From assembly GCA_937885175.1 (NCBI GenBank), contig CAKZZO010000148.1, positions 1 through 27,036 on the forward strand: a stretch of 27,036 nucleotides of DNA, in the 5' to 3' direction. Each line of letters begins with the position of its first letter. Positions within the stretch are counted from its first letter, which is position 1. The notes under the pieces are model-generated. The model saw only the letters and a program-made list of their open reading frames with translations, was not told where the DNA came from and made no database searches. This DNA comes from an uncultured Treponema sp. GTDB lineage: Bacteria; Spirochaetota; Spirochaetia; Treponematales; Treponemataceae. This document shows positions 7,484 to 14,504 of the stretch, piece by piece. A program made the translations under genes and the position numbers.

Positions 7484-7729
7484 ATGCCAAGCGTCTTTAC
7501 AGTAAATGGCTATCGATTCTTTTTCTTCTCAAATGAAGGTGAGCCACTCGAACCGTGTCATATTCACGTGCGCAAGCATGGTGCCTTGGCAAAATACTGG
7601 CTGACGGATAGAATTTCTTTGGCGGAGAATATTGGATTTTCTGCAAAGGAACTGAAAGAAATTGAGCACTTTATCCATGATAACGCTCTAAAAATCAAGG
7701 AGGCGTGGAATGAATTTTTCTGTCAATAG
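7484..7729 (+). CDS. DUF4160 domain protein, probable toxin-antitoxin partner
   Basis: This 81-residue protein matches the DUF4160 pattern: MPSVFTVNGYRFFFFSNEGEP, then EPCHIHVRKHGALAKYWL and a C-terminal helical half. Such proteins recur next to DUF2442 proteins, and the pair is suspected to be a toxin-antitoxin-like module, though no biochemical role is established as far as I know. The gene has no ribosome site and a very short predicted leader, so it may be translated in a leaderless-like way. It overlaps the next gene by 20 bp. Confidence 0.85.
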   Translation: MPSVFTVNGYRFFFFSNEGEPLEPCHIHVRKHGALAKYWLTDRISLAENIGFSAKELKEIEHFIHDNALKIKEAWNEFFCQ

Positions 7730-7976
7730 CGCAAAAGCGCAAAAAGTATGGTCAGATTCTGAAAACCTCTGGTTGCTTCTCACAGATGGGCGGCAGCTTT
7801 CAATTCCTTTGGCCTTCTTTCCTCGTTTGAATGAAGCCCCGCTTGAACTGATTGATGACTACGAGTTAAGTGGTGGCGGGCTGGGCATTCACTGGGAATC
7901 CTTGGACGAAGATTTGTATGTACCAAATTTGCTTTTAGGCATCACTGACATAAACAGATTGCATAAACCCGCTTAA
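7710..7976 (+). CDS. DUF2442 domain protein, partner of the DUF4160 gene
   Basis: An 88-residue protein with the DUF2442 hallmarks: a VWSDSENLWLLLTDGRQLSIPLAFFPRL strand-loop-strand, a central acidic segment (LELIDDYELSGGGLGIHWESLDEDLYVPNLLLG) and a short tail. Its start lies inside the end of the DUF4160 gene, with a strong AAGGAGG ribosome site at 7697-7703, so the second protein should be made in excess of the first. That would suit an antitoxin or regulator (inference). DUF2442 resembles small helix-containing regulatory domains. Confidence 0.88.
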   Translation: MNFSVNSAKAQKVWSDSENLWLLLTDGRQLSIPLAFFPRLNEAPLELIDDYELSGGGLGIHWESLDEDLYVPNLLLGITDINRLHKPA

Positions 7977-8049
7977 TTTTCCCCATGTACGCTGACGTTT
8001 CTCCTCATCTCCTCTGGCGTTTGTGCCGATAATGCTATAGGTCTTTCTA

Positions 8050-8083
8050 TCTGTCAAATTTTGTTTTAGGGGAATTTGACAGA
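8050..8083. promoter_or_regulatory. 11-bp perfect inverted repeat overlapping the -35 box of the M23/bactofilin operon
   Basis: TCTGTCAAATT (8050-8060) and AATTTGACAGA (8073-8083) are exact reverse complements separated by 12 bp. The right arm contains the TTGACA of the operon promoter. The left arm shows TTGACA on the minus strand, followed 17 bp on by CATTAT (8029-8034), a weak divergent promoter. The dyad is a likely operator site. Confidence 0.55.
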
Positions 8084-8105
8084 GAATAGTATAATGTGCT
8101 AGAAT
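8076..8105 (+). promoter_or_regulatory. promoter of the M23-bactofilin-YaaR-PSP1 operon
   Basis: TTGACA (8076-8081), an 18-bp spacer and TAGAAT (8100-8105), the same arrangement as at 7436. A TATAAT at 8090-8095 lacks a matching -35 box. The predicted leader is about 46 bases and ends at the ATG at 8159 after a weak GGGGA ribosome site. Confidence 0.6.
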
Positions 8106-8158
8106 TGTCTTTGTATATTATTCTAGGGATAATAGTCGATACGTTTGTGGGGAACTGA

Positions 8159-9184
8159 ATGGCTAGAACTCGTCATTATAAGCGGCTAGAGAAAAATGCG
8201 GTCTCTTCTTTTTTGAGTGCAATGCGCCGCTTTTTTGGGGCTATTGGAACGGTATTCTCAAAATTTTTCAAACTTTGTGACAGTAAGCTCACGATTATGA
8301 TTGTTCCTCATGCAAAAGGAAAGGTTGTCAACTTTCAGACAAATGTATTTGCCCTGGCTTGTACTGCGGCACTGGTCATCGGCATTGTTTCATCTTTTGT
8401 CTATTTTAACCGCCAGGCAGCGGGTTCTGGTGCGGAAATCAGCAGACTGATGAGCGAAAACCGACAGACTTTAGCAAGTCTGGACGAATTACGTGATGAA
8501 AATAACAGTCTGCTTCAGACGGCAAAACGCTTTCAGTCTTCGCTTTCACAGGCTTTGTCTTTAATCGGCATCAATCAGACTTCTTCTGTTTCCCGAGCAT
8601 CTATGGGTGACTCTGATCTTTCATCACTCTTTGACACGCAGGAACAGGTGACTGGCTCAACCCGCGAAGCAAACGATATCCGTATGCTCAATTCTTATCT
8701 GGAAAGTGCGGTTCAGCCTATCGAAGAAATCGGCAAGATGCTGGAAAGCCAGGAAAATCTTTTTGCAGACATCCCCAATATTTGGCCCATCAAAGGCGGC
8801 ATCGGACACATCTCCATGCAGTTCGGTCAGAATGTACACCCCATTACCGGTCAGTGGTATATTCACAAGGGCTTGGACTTTTCCACATGGCGTAGCGGCG
8901 ACCCGGTTATTGCAACGGCAAACGGACAGGTTGTTACTGTTGGTTATGACATGAGTTTCGGTAACTATGTCATCATCAAGCACAAGCATGGTATTTATAC
9001 TCGTTACTGCCATATGTCACGTTCAAACGTGCAGAAAGGTCAGTTTGTAACGCAAAGACAGATTATCGGCTATATCGGCAACACAGGTATTACTACGGGT
9101 CCCCACTTGCATTATGAAGTGCACATCGGTTCTGATGTTGTTGACCCTGCAAAATACGTCAACGTAAAGCTGACAACAAAATAA
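8159..9184 (+). CDS. membrane-anchored M23 (LytM) peptidoglycan endopeptidase
   Basis: 341 residues: a basic cytoplasmic N-terminus (1-60), one transmembrane helix (about 62-83), a periplasmic coiled coil (about 92-135), a linker, and a C-terminal M23 domain (about 205-335). The zinc ligands are present: HKGLD (His236, Asp240) and HLH (His316/His318), with an additional conserved His285 (YCHMS), so it should be active on peptide cross-links of peptidoglycan. It is followed one base later by a bactofilin gene; this pairing is known from other bacteria where bactofilin scaffolds localise LytM enzymes to set cell curvature or helical shape. A role in the coiled shape of the cell is inferred from this. 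Confidence 0.93.
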   Translation: MARTRHYKRLEKNAVSSFLSAMRRFFGAIGTVFSKFFKLCDSKLTIMIVPHAKGKVVNFQTNVFALACTAALVIGIVSSFVYFNRQAAGSGAEISRLMSENRQTLASLDELRDENNSLLQTAKRFQSSLSQALSLIGINQTSSVSRASMGDSDLSSLFDTQEQVTGSTREANDIRMLNSYLESAVQPIEEIGKMLESQENLFADIPNIWPIKGGIGHISMQFGQNVHPITGQWYIHKGLDFSTWRSGDPVIATANGQVVTVGYDMSFGNYVIIKHKHGIYTRYCHMSRSNVQKGQFVTQRQIIGYIGNTGITTGPHLHYEVHIGSDVVDPAKYVNVKLTTK

Positions 9185-9185
9185 T

Positions 9186-9587
9186 ATGGCCATCGACAAT
9201 ATTTCAATCAACACAGTTATTGGTGCAGGTTCTTCCATTTCTGGTGATATTCGGGTGAGTGGGCGTTTGCGTGTAGACGGTGATGTTGACGGCAATCTGG
9301 AAACCACCAGCAATATTCACGTGGGAGAAGCATCCCGCATTCATGGAAATATCATCGCCTCATCTGCAGTAATTGAAGGCGTTGTCATTGGAGACATCAC
9401 TGCTCCCAAAAGCGTTACCTTGCTATCTTCTTCCGCTGTAATTGGCGATGTAACTACAAAGCGTCTACAGGTAGAAGATGATGTCGTTCTTCATGGCCAC
9501 TGCATTTCTATCAAGGACGACGATGCTTTCAATCAATCCGTGCAGAACTATAATGACCAGCGATCCATTCGCAGCAAGGTTGTCTAA
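9186..9587 (+). CDS. bactofilin (cytoskeletal scaffold)
   Basis: 133 residues with the bactofilin beta-helix (about 12-110) of repeating short strands with conserved Gly (SISGDIRVSGRLRVDGDVDGN, HGNIIASSAVIEG, VIGDITAP). The tail is short and polar. Bactofilins polymerise without nucleotide into filaments at the inner membrane and recruit wall enzymes. The start is one base after the M23 stop and the stop overlaps the next start (TAATG), so all three are tightly coupled. It probably positions the M23 peptidase encoded immediately upstream. Confidence 0.93.
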   Translation: MAIDNISINTVIGAGSSISGDIRVSGRLRVDGDVDGNLETTSNIHVGEASRIHGNIIASSAVIEGVVIGDITAPKSVTLLSSSAVIGDVTTKRLQVEDDVVLHGHCISIKDDDAFNQSVQNYNDQRSIRSKVV

Positions 9588-10138
9588 TGCCCTCAATTGA
9601 TTCCGTCGGCTCTCAGGCAATGTATCTTGCGGCGGCACAAGCAGCATCTCAGCAGGCGGCAAGAAATCAAAAGGAAAAAACTAAAAAACAGGAAGGTGTT
9701 GGAAAAGCCATTCCCTCGCCATTTCTTTCTGCTTTGACTAAATCTCAGGAAGAAGCCACCTTGGTGCAGGAAGGTCTGCCTCTGGAAATTGCCGGCATGG
9801 AAACGGAAGAAGCCATTGTATTCTTAAAGGATGCGGTGGAAGCGGCAGGCGATGAACTAAAGCAGCGGCAGGATTTGGCTTCCATGGAAAAATACCGCCA
9901 GAAAGTAAAGCAGTTTATGCAGTTTGTCGTAAAAAATGCCTTTGAGGTGGAAAAATATCAGCGGCGGGGATTTAATCGCAAAGGCAGAAGAGTTGATCCG
10001 CGGGTACAGGTAAAAATCATCGACGAAAAATTGAACAAACTTGCCAGCGAAATGATGTATCTGCAAAAAGAAAATCTGAAGCTTTTGGCAAAGGTTGAAG
10101 AAATAAACGGACTTATTATAGACTTAATAGCAGTTTAG
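9587..10138 (+). CDS. YaaR-like DUF327 protein
   Basis: 183 residues, soluble. The N-terminal 50 residues are Ala/Gln/Lys-rich and probably disordered. From about 60 it matches the YaaR/DUF327 pattern: LEIAGMETEEAIVFLKDAVE, KYRQKVKQFMQFVVKNAFEVE, GFNRKGRRVDPRVQVKIIDEKL and a C-terminal coiled coil. The role of this family is unknown. In Firmicutes it also lies near the PSP1-family gene yaaT (ricT), as here. The start overlaps the bactofilin stop. Confidence 0.85.
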   Translation: MPSIDSVGSQAMYLAAAQAASQQAARNQKEKTKKQEGVGKAIPSPFLSALTKSQEEATLVQEGLPLEIAGMETEEAIVFLKDAVEAAGDELKQRQDLASMEKYRQKVKQFMQFVVKNAFEVEKYQRRGFNRKGRRVDPRVQVKIIDEKLNKLASEMMYLQKENLKLLAKVEEINGLIIDLIAV

Positions 10139-10168
10139 AGTTAGAATAGAAAGACAGTAGGAAGCAGC

Positions 10169-11098
10169 GTGAGCGATATTTTTGAAAAAGACATAGAAGA
10201 CGAAGACGAAGACGATAATCTCGAAGACCTTGAAGACAATGATACCTCCTATGAAGAAGATGTAGATTTTACCTACCCCAAGCCATTGTATCGTACTCGT
10301 TTGGAATATTCTTCCGAAGGTGTGTATGCTGGCGTTCCCAAAGGATTTTCTCCTCTAAAAAATGGTGATTATGTCATTATTCCTACCCGCTACGGCAAAG
10401 ATTTGGCCTTGGTGCTGGGAAAAGCAGAGCATCCTGTTGGCATAAAGCAGGCTGACATTGTAACGATTGACCGCAAGGCAGATGAAGACGACTTACAGAA
10501 ATTCCGTGAACTTGCGGATAAAGAAGCGGATGCCTTTAAGACATTTAAAGAAAAAGTTGCCGCCCACAAACTGGATATGAAACTGGTAGCGGTTCACTTT
10601 TTGCTTGAAGAGCAGAAAGCATTGTTTTTCTTCTCCAGCGACAACCGCGTAGACTTCCGCGAACTAGTCAAAGATTTGGTAAGCATTTTTAAAATGCGTA
10701 TCGAATTGCGGCAGATTGGTGTGCGTGACGAAAGCAGAATTACTGGCGGACTGGGGGTGTGCGGCAGACCCTACTGCTGCCACTCCGTAAGCGACAAATT
10801 GCCCCCGGTTTCCATAAAAATGGCAAAGGAACAGAACCTTTCCCTCAACTCCATGAAAATCAGCGGTCAGTGCGGCCGGCTTTTGTGCTGCTTGAGTTAT
10901 GAATACAAATGGTATGCCGAGGCGCGAAAAAAGTTGCCCAATGAGGGTCTGCGTCTTTTCTATGACGAAACAAATTTCCGTATTACTGACGTAAATCCGC
11001 TTACCCAGATGATAAAAATGCTGGGTGAAGACGGACGACTTCTTGAAATTCCAGCTACACGCTTTGAACGGAGCGGCGGCCGCTGGAAAATTAACTAA
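10169..11098 (+). CDS. ricT: PSP1 domain protein, RicT/YaaT-like
   Basis: 309 residues beginning at a GTG with an AGGAAG ribosome site. The first 35 residues are strongly acidic. The PSP1 core (about 45-270) includes the cysteine clusters VCGRPYCCHS (Cys198, 203, 204) and QCGRLLCCLSYE (Cys235, 240, 241), the set that binds Fe-S in the Bacillus RicT/YaaT complex, which stimulates mRNA processing by RNase Y. No RicA or RicF homologue is visible here. Spirochaetes keep the PSP1-YaaR neighbourhood, so a conserved function separate from Bacillus development is likely (inference). The acidic N-terminal extension is unusual. Confidence 0.9.
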   Translation: MSDIFEKDIEDEDEDDNLEDLEDNDTSYEEDVDFTYPKPLYRTRLEYSSEGVYAGVPKGFSPLKNGDYVIIPTRYGKDLALVLGKAEHPVGIKQADIVTIDRKADEDDLQKFRELADKEADAFKTFKEKVAAHKLDMKLVAVHFLLEEQKALFFFSSDNRVDFRELVKDLVSIFKMRIELRQIGVRDESRITGGLGVCGRPYCCHSVSDKLPPVSIKMAKEQNLSLNSMKISGQCGRLLCCLSYEYKWYAEARKKLPNEGLRLFYDETNFRITDVNPLTQMIKMLGEDGRLLEIPATRFERSGGRWKIN

Positions 11099-11121
11099 GG
11101 TTATCACAGGAGGATGACACT

Positions 11122-12147
11122 ATGGCAGATAAAGATTTTGACTTGATTACGTTTGGAGAAATAATGCTGCGCCTGTCGCCGCCCACAAATCAGCGTATTG
11201 GTCGCTGTGACTCTTTTGAAAAGCATGCAGGCGGTGCAGAACTGAATGTGGCTTCTGGCGTTTCCTTGCTTGGGCTGCGCACAGGTGTCATCACGCAGTT
11301 GCCTCACAACGACATCGGTTTTTTTGTAAAGAACCGCATCCGCTTTAGTGGCGTAAGTGATGACTTTATCATTTTTGACGACAATCCCGACGCACGTCTG
11401 GGCATCTATTTTTATGAGAATGGAGCGTATCCCCGTAAGCCAAAGGTTGTATACGACCGCCGCCATTCATCTATTTGGAAGATGAAACTGGAAGACGTGC
11501 CGGAAAGTGTCTATTCTTCTACCAAAATGTTCTACACATCTGGCATTACCCTGGCAGTTTCAGAAAACCTGCGTACTATCGCTATTGAAATGATTAAGCG
11601 TTTTAAGCATAATGGCGCACAGATTGCCTTTGACGTAAACTATCGTGCGACTCTCTGGGATGAAAACACTGCCCGCGAGACCATAAAAAAAGTCCTGCCT
11701 TATGTGGACATCCTCTTTATCTCAGAAGAAAGCTGTCGCCGCATGTTCCAAAAGACAGGCAGCCTGCAGGATATGCACCGCGAATTCTGCAAGGATTTTC
11801 CCAACATCAAATACATTGCCTCATCTGAGCGCGAAGTCATTTCGCCCAAGAATCATTCCTTTACTTCCACTGTGTACAGCCATGACAATGACACATTCTA
11901 CACCGAGGAACCCTACAAGAACATTGATGTGGTGGACAGAATCGGTAGTGGTGATGCATTCTGTGCAGGCGTTCTCTTTGGACTGCTTAAATATGGTGAC
12001 CCCAAAAAGGCCATGGAATTTGGTAATGCAACCTGTGCAACCAAGAATACGGTCTTTGGCGACTTGTTGATTTCTGATTTTAACGAAATCAGCGCAATGA
12101 TTGCCTCCCATCAGGATAAAGGCCATCAAAGCGAAATGAATCGCTAG
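11122..12147 (+). CDS. kdgK: 2-keto-3-deoxygluconate kinase (PfkB family)
   Basis: 341 residues of ribokinase/PfkB fold. Seen are the N-terminal ITFGEIMLRLSP, the GGAELNVASGVSLLG sugar-binding motif, FDVNYRATLW (typical of KDG kinases), a SSEREVISPKNHSF segment like that of the Bacillus-type KDG kinases, and the anion-hole motif VDRIGSGDAFCAG with catalytic Asp278. The enzyme phosphorylates 2-keto-3-deoxygluconate from pectin/uronate breakdown to KDPG. It has a strong AGGAGG ribosome site 23 bp after the PSP1 stop, so it is probably co-transcribed with the shape genes. Another PfkB sugar specificity is possible. The secreted pectinesterase elsewhere in the window supports uronate use. Confidence 0.85.
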   Translation: MADKDFDLITFGEIMLRLSPPTNQRIGRCDSFEKHAGGAELNVASGVSLLGLRTGVITQLPHNDIGFFVKNRIRFSGVSDDFIIFDDNPDARLGIYFYENGAYPRKPKVVYDRRHSSIWKMKLEDVPESVYSSTKMFYTSGITLAVSENLRTIAIEMIKRFKHNGAQIAFDVNYRATLWDENTARETIKKVLPYVDILFISEESCRRMFQKTGSLQDMHREFCKDFPNIKYIASSEREVISPKNHSFTSTVYSHDNDTFYTEEPYKNIDVVDRIGSGDAFCAGVLFGLLKYGDPKKAMEFGNATCATKNTVFGDLLISDFNEISAMIASHQDKGHQSEMNR

Positions 12148-12166
12148 TATTTGCTCCTTTTTGAAC

Positions 12167-12195
12167 TTTACTTTATGTAAGTTTCATTATATACT
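12167..12195 (+). promoter_or_regulatory. promoter of the Rrf2 gene
   Basis: TTTACT (12167-12172), a 17-bp spacer and TATACT (12190-12195). The start is predicted near 12202, just before the TAGGAAATAA motif (12207-12216) that is shared with the cysK leader. Confidence 0.55.
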
Positions 12196-12206
12196 TAGTA
12201 GAGTAG

Positions 12207-12216
12207 TAGGAAATAA
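12207..12216 (+). promoter_or_regulatory. shared TAGGAAATAA motif, candidate Rrf2 operator (copy 1)
   Basis: TAGGAAATAA lies about 5 bases downstream of the predicted start of the Rrf2 gene and is followed by GGGGAATT. The identical 10-mer occurs at 12750-12759 in the cysK leader, again just downstream of the predicted start. Placement after the start site would suit a repressor roadblock. Confidence 0.45.
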
Positions 12217-12226
12217 GGGGAATTAT

Positions 12227-12664
12227 ATGAAGATATCAACTCGTGGTCGCTATGCGCTCAGATTTATGATTGATTTGGCTCAGCATGATAACGGTTCTTA
12301 TGTGGCACTGAAAGACGTATCTGCCCGCCAAGATATTTCCATCAAATATTTGGAGCAAATTACCTCTCTTCTCAGCAAATTCGGATTGCTTTTGAGCGTG
12401 CGTGGTCCTCAGGGCGGATATAAATTGGCCAAGCGTCCGAGCGATTACAATGTTGCAGAAATCCTCCGTATTACTGAAGGCAGTCTTGCACCAGTCAGCT
12501 GCCTGGAGACCCCAGAAAACATCTGCCCGCGCAAGGAGAGTTGCCAGACGCTAAAGTTATGGGAAGGATTGGACAAGGCAATAAACGATTATCTTTCTCA
12601 TGTTTCACTGCAGGATTTGACTGATGACAATACGGATGCGGACTGTTTTAATTATGTCATTTAA
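12227..12664 (+). CDS. Rrf2-family transcriptional regulator with Fe-S-type cysteines
   Basis: 145 residues from the ATG at 12227 (AAGGGG ribosome site; earlier in-frame starts lie in the promoter). The winged helix spans 1-75 (MKISTRGRYALRFM, DISIKYLEQITSLL, SVRGPQGGYKLAKRP). Three cysteines at 92, 100 and 106 (Cys-x7-Cys-x5-Cys) occupy the Fe-S loop of IscR/NsrR-type members, which usually have x5-x5 or similar spacing. Rrf2 proteins sense Fe-S status, NO or cysteine. With cysteine synthase next in the same direction and a shared motif in both leaders, a CymR- or IscR-like control of cysteine supply is the likeliest role (inference). Confidence 0.88.
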   Translation: MKISTRGRYALRFMIDLAQHDNGSYVALKDVSARQDISIKYLEQITSLLSKFGLLLSVRGPQGGYKLAKRPSDYNVAEILRITEGSLAPVSCLETPENICPRKESCQTLKLWEGLDKAINDYLSHVSLQDLTDDNTDADCFNYVI

Positions 12665-12701
12665 ATAGCAAAAAAATCAGCAAGGTTTTTAATAAAAACA
12701 G

Positions 12702-12730
12702 TTGACGAGAGAAAGGGAATCCTGTATATT
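12702..12730 (+). promoter_or_regulatory. promoter of cysK
   Basis: TTGACG (12702-12707), a 17-bp spacer and TATATT (12725-12730), a strong match. The start is predicted near 12737. So cysK has its own promoter although it follows the Rrf2 gene by only 130 bp. Confidence 0.7.
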
Positions 12731-12743
12731 ATATAACATACTA

Positions 12744-12759
12744 TTCCGATAGGAAATAA
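12744..12759 (+). promoter_or_regulatory. candidate Rrf2 operator (copy 2) in the cysK leader
   Basis: TTCC-GATA-GGAA (12744-12755) is a small dyad that overlaps the shared 10-mer TAGGAAATAA (12750-12759). It lies about 7-22 bases after the predicted cysK start. Confidence 0.45.
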
Positions 12760-12782
12760 AAAGTACTGGCATGTACTTTTTA
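12757..12782 (+). promoter_or_regulatory. leader hairpin directly before the cysK ribosome site
   Basis: TAAAAAGTAC (12757-12766) and GTACTTTTTA (12773-12782) form a perfect 10-bp stem with a 6-base loop. The GAGGAGA ribosome site starts at the very next base. The right arm ends in five U, so it could act as a weak attenuator, mRNA stabiliser or ribosome-access element. No known riboswitch was recognised. Confidence 0.55.
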
Positions 12783-12794
12783 GAGGAGATTACT

Positions 12795-13724
12795 ATGGCA
12801 AAAATCGCAAGTAAAATTACTGATTTGATTGGTCACACTCCCTTGCTGGAGTTGAAGAATCTGGAAGAAAAACTTGGCTTAAAGGCAAAACTTGTTGCCA
12901 AACTGGAATACTTTAATCCTGCAGGAAGCGTAAAAGACCGCATTGCAAAGGCAATGATTGACGATGCAATCAAAGCAGGAAAAGTGACAAAGGATTCTGT
13001 TATTATTGAACCTACCAGCGGAAATACTGGCATTGGTCTTGCGTCAGTCGCCGCAAGTTATGGGCTAAAAATTATTCTGACTATGCCGGAGACCATGTCT
13101 GTGGAGCGTCGCAATCTGCTCAAAGCATATGGCGCGGAACTGGTTTTGACTGACGGCACAAAGGGGATGAAGGGTGCAATTGAAAAGGCTGAAGAATTGG
13201 CCCGCACCACACCTCACAGTTTTATTCCCGGTCAGTTCACCAATCAGGTGAATCCCAAGACCCATGAAGAGACAACTGGCCCTGAAATCTGGGAAGACAC
13301 CGATGGTGCAGTTGATGCATTTGTTGCAGGCGTTGGAACAGGCGGAACTATCAGCGGAACTGGCAAGTACCTCAAATCTAAGAAAGCCAGCGTAAAATTG
13401 ATTGCTATTGAACCTGCCGGTTCTCCAGTGCTTTCAAAGGGTGTTGCCGGTCCCCACAAAATTCAAGGAATTGGTGCTGGCTTTGTTCCGGAAACAACAA
13501 ACACACAGATTCTGGATGAAATCATCACGGTGGAAAATGATGACGCTTTTGCAACAGGTAAGGAACTTGCCCGCACAGAAGGCTTCCTTGTGGGAATTTC
13601 TTCTGGTGCAGCATTGTGGGCGGCTATTCAGGTGGCAAAACGTCCTGAATTTGAAGGCAAGACAATTGTTGTGCTTTTGCCCGATACAGGTGACCGCTAC
13701 CTTTCTACACCGCTCTTTTCATAA
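12795..13724 (+). CDS. cysK: cysteine synthase A (O-acetylserine sulfhydrylase)
   Basis: 309 residues, normal CysK length. Shown are the PLP lysine in NPAGSVKDR (Lys47), the substrate loop PTSGNTGIGLA, the phosphate-binding GVGTGGTISGTGKYL, and ISSGAALWAA near the C-terminus. It makes cysteine from O-acetylserine and sulfide. The true start is the ATG at 12795 (MAKIASK) behind GAGGAGA; an in-frame ATG at 12771 lies inside the leader hairpin. No serine acetyltransferase gene is in the window. The gene ends only 13 bp from the convergent RNA methyltransferase gene, with no room for a separate terminator. Confidence 0.96.
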   Translation: MAKIASKITDLIGHTPLLELKNLEEKLGLKAKLVAKLEYFNPAGSVKDRIAKAMIDDAIKAGKVTKDSVIIEPTSGNTGIGLASVAASYGLKIILTMPETMSVERRNLLKAYGAELVLTDGTKGMKGAIEKAEELARTTPHSFIPGQFTNQVNPKTHEETTGPEIWEDTDGAVDAFVAGVGTGGTISGTGKYLKSKKASVKLIAIEPAGSPVLSKGVAGPHKIQGIGAGFVPETTNTQILDEIITVENDDAFATGKELARTEGFLVGISSGAALWAAIQVAKRPEFEGKTIVVLLPDTGDRYLSTPLFS

Positions 13725-13737
13725 TCGGTGATTGCCT

Positions 13738-14502
13738 TTAGCGTGCTCTGCATTCATACAGAATGATTGCAGAAGCCTGCGCAACGTTAAGGCTTTCCAA
13801 TTGCTGTCCGTCAGCGGATTCGCCAAAAGGAATAGTCACCAGGTAGTCGCAGTTCTGTTTAACCTCTCTGGAAATCCCGTGTTCTTCGTTACCCAAAACG
13901 ATGAGCGCGGGTTTTTCTTTTTTAAGCGCAGGAATGGAAGATACTGGTTCGGCGGCCGTAACATCGGTACCAAAGCGTACCATTTTGCCCTGCATTGCCT
14001 GCAAAAGGCGAGTGATGGAATGGATACAATAAATGTTCACATATTCCATGCCGCCTTGCGCTACGCGGTAAGAACTGGTGGTAATGCTGCTCTGGGCTTC
14101 GTCAATAGGGATGATGATGTTCTTAAAGCCAAAAAAAGCGGCACTGCGCACAATCGCACCCAAATTGTTTGCGTTGCCCACGCGGTCTAGTAGAATGGCA
14201 CTTTCCTTGCGGTGCAACCATTCATTGGTAATGTCTGTGTTGAGGGTGATGACGCGGGGCTGTTCCATCATTGCCACTACGCCCTGATGATGTACGCTTC
14301 CGCAGAGTTTTTCCAAGTCGGTATCTTCCACCACATTATAAGGGGCTTTGCGGCTTGCCATCTGCTTACAAATGTCGCCAAATTCAAATTTGCGGTCTTT
14401 GGTAAAATACAGTCTTCGGATTTTGTCTCCGTGCATTTTTGCGAGGGCTTTTACTGCTTCCAAACCGCATACGGCTAGTTCTCGTTTCTGTGTGTTTTTC
14501 AT
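13738..14502 (-). CDS. SpoU/TrmH-family RNA 2'-O-methyltransferase
   Basis: 254 residues with an N-terminal substrate-binding domain (1-85) and the SPOUT knot with the three SpoU motifs: GNANNLGAIVRSA (109-121), VLGNEEHGI (202-210) and ESLNVAQASAI (236-246). These bind S-adenosylmethionine and methylate a ribose in rRNA or tRNA. Motif 3 reads LNVAQASAI instead of the usual LNVSVAAAI, a minor variation. The exact target (for example 23S Gm2251-like or another site) cannot be told. It is the last gene of the minus-strand operon, starting 2 bases after the TrkH stop. Confidence 0.9.
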   Translation of the reverse strand: MKNTQKRELAVCGLEAVKALAKMHGDKIRRLYFTKDRKFEFGDICKQMASRKAPYNVVEDTDLEKLCGSVHHQGVVAMMEQPRVITLNTDITNEWLHRKESAILLDRVGNANNLGAIVRSAAFFGFKNIIIPIDEAQSSITTSSYRVAQGGMEYVNIYCIHSITRLLQAMQGKMVRFGTDVTAAEPVSSIPALKKEKPALIVLGNEEHGISREVKQNCDYLVTIPFGESADGQQLESLNVAQASAIILYECRAR

Positions 14503-14504
14503 CG

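Noticed and set aside
12771..12794. Upstream ATG as start of cysK
   Set aside because: It lies inside the leader hairpin and before the strong GAGGAGA ribosome site; the family N-terminus begins at 12795.
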